Shown here: in pieces, positions 15,557 through 20,451 of the stretch
Numbering within the stretch: the stretch's first letter is position 1
How the letters are laid out: every line of letters begins with the position of its first letter
Notes under the pieces: generated by a model
Told to the model about the DNA's origin: nothing
The model's database searches: none
Seen by the model: only the letters and a program-made list of their open reading frames with translations
Translations under genes and position numbers: made by a program
Origin: Thermoplasmata archaeon
GTDB taxonomy: Archaea > Thermoplasmatota > E2 > UBA202 > JdFR-43
Length of the DNA: 20,451 bases
NCBI GenBank assembly: GCA_021158865.1
Contig: JAGGSX010000094.1
Span: 1 to 20,451, forward strand
Direction of reading: 5' to 3'

Positions 15557-16813
15557 ATGGCTCAACGTGGTATAAGGGAATATGATGCAAAAAAAATGCT
15601 GGCAAAATATTTGCCAGATTATGGTGAATTTAATCTGCCTATAAAAGCTGCCATGGTTACACCTGATAATCCACTAAAAAAAGTTGCAGAGGCAGAGAAA
15701 TGGATTAAAGAAAGCAGGCTTGTTGTGAAGCCAGATATGCTTTTTGGTAAAAGAGGTAAGCATGGATTGATATTGCTAAATGCAAGTTATGAAGAGGCAG
15801 AAAAATGGATTGAAGATAAAATGAATAAAAATATTAGAGTAGGTAGCATAGAAGGAAAACTAACTCATTTTTTGGTTGAACCATATATAAAACATGATAA
15901 GGAATATTATCTTGCAATAAAAGATGATAGAGAAGCAGACCACATATATTTCTCTACGGCTGGCGGCGTGGACATAGAAGAAAACTGGGATAAAGTTATA
16001 ACCATAGATGTTCCAATTGATGAAAGCATAGACGATATTGATTTAAAGACGGCGTTATCAAAAGAGTTAAATGAAAGCGAGCTCGAAAAAATGGCTGATT
16101 TTATAAAAGCATTGTATAAGTTTTATGTAGATTTGAATTATACATTTATTGAATTAAATCCATTTACAATTGTTGACAATAACATTATTCCAATTGATAC
16201 AGTTGCAAAGTTGGATGATGCAGCCATGTTCTGGATGGCAAAAAAATGGGGAAATATAGAATTTCCAGCTCCTTTTGGAAGAGAGCTTCTGCCAGAAGAA
16301 AAATACATAAAGCAACTTGATGAAAAATCTGGAGCGAGCATGAAATTAACGATTTTAAATCCTCATGGAAAAATATGGACAATGGTGGCTGGCGGCGGCG
16401 CAAGCGTGATTTATGCGGATACAATTGTTGATTTAGGATATGGAAATGAGCTGGCAAATTATGGCGAATACAGTGGGAATCCTTCAACAGATGAGACATA
16501 CGAGTATGCAAAAACAATACTTGATTTGATGACGAGAAATAAAGGCAAGATACTCATAATTGGAGGCGGAATAGCAAATTTTACAGATGTGGCAAAAACT
16601 TTTGAGGGAATAATAAAAGCATTGAAGGAGTATAAAGAAAAACTCATTGAAAATGATGTTAGGATATATGTCAGGAGAGGGGGACCAAATTATCAGCAGG
16701 GACTCAAACAAATGAAAGAACTTGAAAAACTTGGAATTAGAATAAAAGTTTATGGTCCAGAGCTCCACATGACAAGGATTGTTAAAATTGCTTTGGAGGA
16801 GGTGATGGAATGA
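15557..16813 (+). CDS. aclB: ATP-citrate lyase subunit B (ATP-grasp / succinyl-CoA-synthetase-beta-like)
   Basis: Small subunit of ATP-citrate lyase, which converts citrate, CoA and ATP to acetyl-CoA, oxaloacetate, ADP and phosphate. 418 residues, slightly longer than bacterial AclB (~400). An ATP-grasp domain fills about residues 1-245: V-V-K-P-D-M-L-F-G-K-R-G-K-H-G (57-71) is the nucleotide-binding stretch and ELNPFTI (199-205) the metal-binding one. A CoA-ligase/citrate-binding domain follows, with GGGASVIYADT (279-289), YGEYSGNPS (302-310) and GGGIANFTDVAKTF (336-349). GAGGTGA at 15546-15552 serves its ATG, and its stop overlaps the aclA start by 4 bp. Succinyl-CoA synthetase beta is ruled out by length, by the YGEYSGNPS-type motif and by the neighbouring AclA. 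Confidence 0.94.
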   Translation: MAQRGIREYDAKKMLAKYLPDYGEFNLPIKAAMVTPDNPLKKVAEAEKWIKESRLVVKPDMLFGKRGKHGLILLNASYEEAEKWIEDKMNKNIRVGSIEGKLTHFLVEPYIKHDKEYYLAIKDDREADHIYFSTAGGVDIEENWDKVITIDVPIDESIDDIDLKTALSKELNESELEKMADFIKALYKFYVDLNYTFIELNPFTIVDNNIIPIDTVAKLDDAAMFWMAKKWGNIEFPAPFGRELLPEEKYIKQLDEKSGASMKLTILNPHGKIWTMVAGGGASVIYADTIVDLGYGNELANYGEYSGNPSTDETYEYAKTILDLMTRNKGKILIIGGGIANFTDVAKTFEGIIKALKEYKEKLIENDVRIYVRRGGPNYQQGLKQMKELEKLGIRIKVYGPELHMTRIVKIALEEVME

Positions 16814-18657
16814 AGTATGTTTTATTTGATAAAGATACGCAAGCAATAATATATGGGGAACAAAAAAATGCAATACAGCGCATGCTGGATTTTGACTATT
16901 TATGCAGGAGAAGCAAGCCATCTGTAGCAGCTGTTGTAAATCCAACGAGAGAGGGCTATATAAAAGTATTTTTTGGAACAAAAGAAATTTTGTTGCCAGT
17001 ATATAGAAGTTTAAAGGAAGCCACTAAAAGACATCCTGAAGCTGATGTCATGATAAATTTTTCTTCATATCGTTCTGCCTATCAAACAACAATGGAAGCA
17101 ATAGAAACAGAAACAATAAGGACAATAGCAATAATTGCAGAAGGAATACCTGAAAGATTGGAAAGAAAGATGGCAAAGGCAGCAAAACAAAAAAATAAAT
17201 GGATTATAGGGCCAGCAACAGTAGGCGGAATGAGGGCAGGAGCATTTAAAATAGGAAATACAGGAGGAGCAATGGACAATTTGAAATCATTGAAATTGTA
17301 TCGCCATGGCTCTGTTGGATTGGTTACCGTATCTGGAGGTATGGTAAATGAAATGTTCAATATAATACAGCAAAACAGCAATGGAATTTATGAAGGAATT
17401 GCTATAGGAGGGGATAGATATCCGGGCTCTACCCTACTCGACCATTTGCTTAGATATGAAGAAAATCCTGATATAAAAATGATGGTTATGCTGGGCGAAG
17501 TTGGAGGAACAAAAGAATATGAAGTTGTTGATGCATTGAAAAATGGGGCAATAAAAAAGCCACTCATTGCCTGGATTTCTGGAACATGTGCAAAAGTTTT
17601 TCCTGGAGAAGTTCAATTTGGACACGCTGGTGCTAAAGTCAGCGGAAAAAAGGAAACAGCAGATGCAAAAATTGAAGCATTGAGAGAGGCAGGAGCAATA
17701 GTTCCTTCAAGTTTTGATGAATTGGGAGAAGCAATTAAAAAAGTTTTTGAAGATTTGAAAAAAGAAGGAAAAATACCAGAAATAAAGGAGATTGAGCCTC
17801 CAGTCATTCCAGTTGATTATAAAGTTGCATTAAAAAATGGAATGATAAGAAAGGCAAGAGAATTTATATGCACAATATCAGATGATAGTGGCGAGGAATT
17901 ATTGTATGCTGGAATGCCAATAAGCAAGGTTATTGAAGATGATATAGGAATTGGAGGAGTGATAGGTTTATTGTGGTTTAAAAAATTGTTGCCAGATTAT
18001 GCAAGAAAGTTCATCGAGCTTGTTTTGATGATAACGGCTGACCATGGCCCAGCTGTAAGTGGAGCTCATAATGCAATTATTACTTCAAGAGCTGGAAAAG
18101 ATATTATTGATTCTCTTGTTTCAGGATTACTTACCATAGGTCCCCGTTTCGGCGGCGCCATATCGGATGCTGCAAAATATTTTAAGAGCGCCTATGACCG
18201 AAAATTAAAACCAGAAGAATTTGTGAATGAGATGAAGGCAAAAGGAATGTATATTCCTGGTATTGGTCATCGTGTGAAAAGTGTGCAGAATCCTGACAAG
18301 CGCGTGGAGTTGCTTAAAGAATTTGCTTTCAAAAATTTTCCGAAGGTAGAGCTGCTTAAATATGCTCTCGAAGTCGAGAAAATAACAACTGCCAAGAGAA
18401 ATAATTTGATTCTCAATGTGGATGGATGCATTGGGATTTTGTTTGTTGATTTGATGAAAAACATTGGAGCATTTAATGACGATGAAATAAATGAATTTAT
18501 AGAAATGGGCGGGCTGAATGGATTGTTTGTTTTGGGAAGGAGCATTGGATTTATCGGACATGCATTAGACCAAAAAAGGCTTAAATCAAGGCTTTACCGC
18601 CATCCTTATGATGACATTCTTTATGTGCATGATGAAAAACTCTTTGGGGGTGATTAA
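16810..18657 (+). CDS. aclA: ATP-citrate lyase subunit A (CoA-ligase + citrate synthase-like domains)
   Basis: Large, catalytic subunit of ATP-citrate lyase, 615 residues. Residues 1-330 are CoA-binding/ligase-like, as in succinyl-CoA synthetase alpha: TVGGMRAGAFKIGNTGG (137-153), and GHAGA with the phosphorylated histidine at H272. Residues about 335-615 are a citrate-synthase-like citryl-CoA lyase domain with TADHGPAVSGAHN (409-421), GIGHRVKS (484-491) and GRSIGFIGHALDQ (576-588). Fusion of both activities in one chain identifies ATP-citrate lyase rather than the separate citryl-CoA synthetase/lyase of Hydrogenobacter. A full-length Shine-Dalgarno match, GGAGGTGAT at 16798-16806, lies inside aclB, and the genes overlap by ATGA. 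The isocitrate dehydrogenase gene follows with no gap. Confidence 0.96.
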   Translation: MKYVLFDKDTQAIIYGEQKNAIQRMLDFDYLCRRSKPSVAAVVNPTREGYIKVFFGTKEILLPVYRSLKEATKRHPEADVMINFSSYRSAYQTTMEAIETETIRTIAIIAEGIPERLERKMAKAAKQKNKWIIGPATVGGMRAGAFKIGNTGGAMDNLKSLKLYRHGSVGLVTVSGGMVNEMFNIIQQNSNGIYEGIAIGGDRYPGSTLLDHLLRYEENPDIKMMVMLGEVGGTKEYEVVDALKNGAIKKPLIAWISGTCAKVFPGEVQFGHAGAKVSGKKETADAKIEALREAGAIVPSSFDELGEAIKKVFEDLKKEGKIPEIKEIEPPVIPVDYKVALKNGMIRKAREFICTISDDSGEELLYAGMPISKVIEDDIGIGGVIGLLWFKKLLPDYARKFIELVLMITADHGPAVSGAHNAIITSRAGKDIIDSLVSGLLTIGPRFGGAISDAAKYFKSAYDRKLKPEEFVNEMKAKGMYIPGIGHRVKSVQNPDKRVELLKEFAFKNFPKVELLKYALEVEKITTAKRNNLILNVDGCIGILFVDLMKNIGAFNDDEINEFIEMGGLNGLFVLGRSIGFIGHALDQKRLKSRLYRHPYDDILYVHDEKLFGGD

Positions 18658-19812
18658 ATGGATGCAATAGAAAAAGCAAAAAATCATTTTGAAGAAATAA
18701 TAAAAGAGCAACTTGAAAGAATTGAAAGAATGAAAACAGATTATAAATGGATTGATTATAATAAGTTGAAGCCAATCATCATTGGAGTTGCTGGCGGTGA
18801 TGGAATAGGACCATATATAAGCAGGGAAGCAGAGCGTGTGATGAAATTTTTGCTTAAAGAAGAAATAGAGGAAGGAAAGATTGAAATAAGAGAGATAAAT
18901 GGGCTTACAATTGAAAACAGGGTAAAAGAAGGTAAGGCTGTTCCTGATGCCGTTCTGAAAGAAATAAAAAAATGTCATGTTTTGCTTAAGGGACCAACAA
19001 CAACACCTAAAAGAGGGGATAAATGGCCAAATATAGAAAGTGCAAATGTTGCTTTAAGGCGTGAGTTAGATTTATTTGCAAACATTCGCCCTGTTAAAGT
19101 TCCTGAAAAGGGAATTGACTGGACAATTTTTAGAGAGAATACTGAAGGTGCTTATATTCTCGGAAATAGAGGCATAAATGTAACTGATGAGCTTGCAATA
19201 GATTTTAAAGTTATAACAAATCCTGGAGCTGAACGTATCATAAGACTTGCATTTGAATATGCGAAAAAAAACAATCTGGATAGAGTAACAGTGGTAACAA
19301 AAGCAAATGTTATCAAAGCAACAGATGGCAAATTTCTGGAAATAGCAAAAAAAATTGCAGAAGATTATCCAGACATAGAATGGGATGATTGGTTTATTGA
19401 TATAATGTCAGCAAAGCTTCTGGATCCTGCAAGAAGAAGAAACTTCAAAGTAATTGTCCTACCAAATCTATATGGCGACATATTGAGCGATGAAGCAGCA
19501 CAGATTCAGGGCGGCGTCGGCACAGCCGGCAGCGCAAATGTTGGCAAGCACTATGCAATGTTTGAAGCAATACACGGCTCTGCTACAAGAATGGTTGAAG
19601 AAGGTAGAGCTGAATATGCCGACCCAACGAGCCTAATAAGGGCTGTTGCAATGATGTTAAACCATATAGGTTATGTAGAAAAGGCAAAGAAATTGGATAT
19701 GGCTATTGATGCATGTCAATATGAAAGGAAATGTATAATAACAGGAAGGAGCGATGGAGCAACAACCTCGCAAATGGGGGATTATATTATAAAAAAGCTG
19801 GAAAACATATAA
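18658..19812 (+). CDS. icd: Isocitrate dehydrogenase-family enzyme (isocitrate/isopropylmalate dehydrogenase fold)
   Basis: Probably interconverts isocitrate and 2-oxoglutarate plus CO2. 384 residues with a ~37-residue charged N-terminal helix before the usual GDGIGP motif (47-52). Substrate-site residues match isocitrate dehydrogenase: S128 and N130 (N-I-E-S-A-N), R134, R144, R159 and N161 (FREN), Y166, K215, D248, D274 and D278 (NLYGDILSD). In the cofactor loop HGSATRM the E. coli NADP-site pair Lys344/Tyr345 is Arg310/Met311, so NAD versus NADP use is open. The S128 context favours isocitrate over isopropylmalate, and the operon agrees; homoisocitrate is a remaining alternative. It starts directly after the aclA stop, with GGGGGTGAT before the ATG. 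Its end abuts the convergent ybhB-like gene with zero gap. Confidence 0.88.
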   Translation: MDAIEKAKNHFEEIIKEQLERIERMKTDYKWIDYNKLKPIIIGVAGGDGIGPYISREAERVMKFLLKEEIEEGKIEIREINGLTIENRVKEGKAVPDAVLKEIKKCHVLLKGPTTTPKRGDKWPNIESANVALRRELDLFANIRPVKVPEKGIDWTIFRENTEGAYILGNRGINVTDELAIDFKVITNPGAERIIRLAFEYAKKNNLDRVTVVTKANVIKATDGKFLEIAKKIAEDYPDIEWDDWFIDIMSAKLLDPARRRNFKVIVLPNLYGDILSDEAAQIQGGVGTAGSANVGKHYAMFEAIHGSATRMVEEGRAEYADPTSLIRAVAMMLNHIGYVEKAKKLDMAIDACQYERKCIITGRSDGATTSQMGDYIIKKLENI

Positions 19813-20277
19813 TCACTTTCTTGCGTATTTCCCTATAAGCTCGGCTTTGGCAATTATATGCCCTTCCATCTCTCTGAGTAATCTTTTTTTCTTAATGCCT
19901 TGTTCAATATCCAGCTTTTTATCCAGAGCATATATTTTGAAATAATATCTATGAGGCTTTCCGCCAGGCGGGCAGGGGCCACCATATCCTATTCTTCCCC
20001 AGCTATTTTTTCCCTGTTTCTCTCCTTCTTCAAGGATTTCTTTTTTTGGAACAGCCTCAGGCAATCCATTTTTTTCTGGGGATATTCCATATATAATCCA
20101 GTGAACCCATACCATCAATGGGGCATCAGGGTCATCGCATATAATAGCGATTTCTTCAGTTTCTTCTGGCAAACCCTTCCATTCCAATGGTGGTGAGATG
20201 TCATCTCCCTGACATGTATATTTTATGGGTATTTCCTCCCCATTTCTAAATGCAGGGCTTTCAATTTTAAATTCCAT
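19813..20277 (-). CDS. YbhB/YbcL-family (PEBP / Raf-kinase-inhibitor-like) protein
   Basis: 154 residues from an ATG at 20277. An in-frame ATG at 20385 would add 36 residues, but these lie outside the family fold, their ATG directly touches its GGAGG, and a TATA box (20311-20319) sits inside that extension. PEBP-family hallmarks are the S-P-A-F-x-N-G-E-x-I-P-x-x-Y-T-C-x-G-D-D-x-S-P-P start (7-30), DDPDAP (48-53), V-W-V-H-W (56-60), and GYGGPCPPGGKPHRYYFKIY. The family binds anionic ligands such as phosphates or phospholipids. Its archaeal role is unknown. It ends exactly where the isocitrate dehydrogenase gene ends. Confidence 0.93.
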   Translation of the reverse strand: MEFKIESPAFRNGEEIPIKYTCQGDDISPPLEWKGLPEETEEIAIICDDPDAPLMVWVHWIIYGISPEKNGLPEAVPKKEILEEGEKQGKNSWGRIGYGGPCPPGGKPHRYYFKIYALDKKLDIEQGIKKKRLLREMEGHIIAKAELIGKYARK

Positions 20278-20310
20278 ATTATTATGAAAGCATTTTTTAA
20301 AAAATTTTTG

Positions 20311-20319
20311 ATATAAAAT
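20311..20319 (-). promoter_or_regulatory. TATA box for the YbhB-like gene
   Basis: Read on the minus strand this is ATTTTATAT, centred about 38 bp before the ATG at 20277. It would give a leader of roughly 12 nt and supports the shorter start. Confidence 0.4.
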
Positions 20320-20362
20320 TTTACAAATGAATAACGCTGAATTATTAACTGAAGTTAAAATC

Positions 20363-20451
20363 TCAATACTTAAATCTTTTTTCATCCTCCTTATGACTTA
20401 CCCATTCTATTACTATTGCTATTATTCTTATTTCATTTCCAACAATAGAAT
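20363..20451 (-). CDS. Partial C-terminus of an unidentified protein
   Basis: A minus-strand frame is open from the window edge for 28 codons (first complete codon at 20449) and stops at TGA 20365-20363, while the other two minus frames have early stops. The peptide, with I-R-I-I-A-I-V-I-E-W-V-S-H-K-E-D-E-K, looks like a strand and charged tail, so it may be the end of a real gene. It is too short to identify. The open frame alone could arise by chance. Confidence 0.35.
   Translation of the reverse strand, partial: SIVGNEIRIIAIVIEWVSHKEDEKRFKY

Noticed and set aside
16484..16981. Reverse open frame of 165 codons across aclB/aclA
   Set aside because: Antisense to two well-supported genes, with no family motif.
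16810..18657. Citryl-CoA synthetase/lyase or succinyl-CoA synthetase as alternatives to ATP-citrate lyase
   Set aside because: The ligase and citrate-synthase-like domains are fused in one 615-residue chain, next to an AclB subunit, which is specific to ATP-citrate lyase.
20278..20385. Upstream extension of the YbhB-like protein (36 residues)
   Set aside because: Not part of the PEBP fold. A TATA box lies within it, and the GGAGG touches the ATG without a spacer.

Overview
The window is about 20.4 kb of AT-rich, densely packed DNA. It most likely comes from a euryarchaeon near the Thermoplasmatota, though no marker here fixes the lineage. Archaeal signs are TATA boxes 23-28 bp upstream of the first gene of several transcription units (which implies leaderless mRNAs), Shine-Dalgarno sites ahead of internal operon genes, an archaeal FlaI/TadA-type pilus ATPase with two TadB/TadC-like platform proteins, and secreted propeller/PKD proteins. 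A bacterial-type gyrBA pair argues against an extreme hyperthermophile. Two protein ends at the window edges are incomplete.

Layout. (1) 1-176: a perfect hairpin, perhaps over the tail of an upstream gene. (2) 177-1655: a secreted protein with seven ~47-residue beta-propeller repeats and a PKD-like domain. (3) 1739-6063: a three-gene pilus/secretion operon (ATPase, small platform protein, large multi-membrane platform protein). (4) 6066-7405, minus strand: nadC and a membrane-anchored protein. (5) 7498-8308: a lipoprotein divergent from that membrane protein, then a small eight-cysteine zinc-binding protein. (6) 8319-12543: gyrB-gyrA, overlapping, with gyrA starting at TTG. (7) 12544-12761: a cluster of related small hairpins. 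(8) 12762-13556: a winged-helix regulator with an unrecognised C-terminal domain. (9) 13651-19812: an operon for Aquifex-type aconitase, ATP-citrate lyase subunits B and A, and an isocitrate-dehydrogenase-family enzyme. (10) 19813-20277, minus strand: a YbhB/PEBP-family protein, then a truncated reading frame running off the end.

The most notable content is unit 9. Its genes are separated by 4 bp, -4 bp and 0 bp, so they are very probably co-transcribed and translationally coupled. Together they interconvert 2-oxoglutarate/CO2, isocitrate and citrate, and cleave citrate to acetyl-CoA and oxaloacetate at the cost of ATP. This is the defining arm of the reductive TCA cycle, or else a dedicated route to acetyl-CoA. 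ATP-citrate lyase is, to my knowledge, uncommon in archaea. The helix-turn-helix gene just upstream, separated only by a ~94-bp region of extreme AT content with one clear TATA box, is the obvious candidate regulator. The rest of the reductive cycle (2-oxoglutarate:ferredoxin oxidoreductase, fumarate reductase, succinyl-CoA synthetase) is not in the window, so carbon fixation is a hypothesis.
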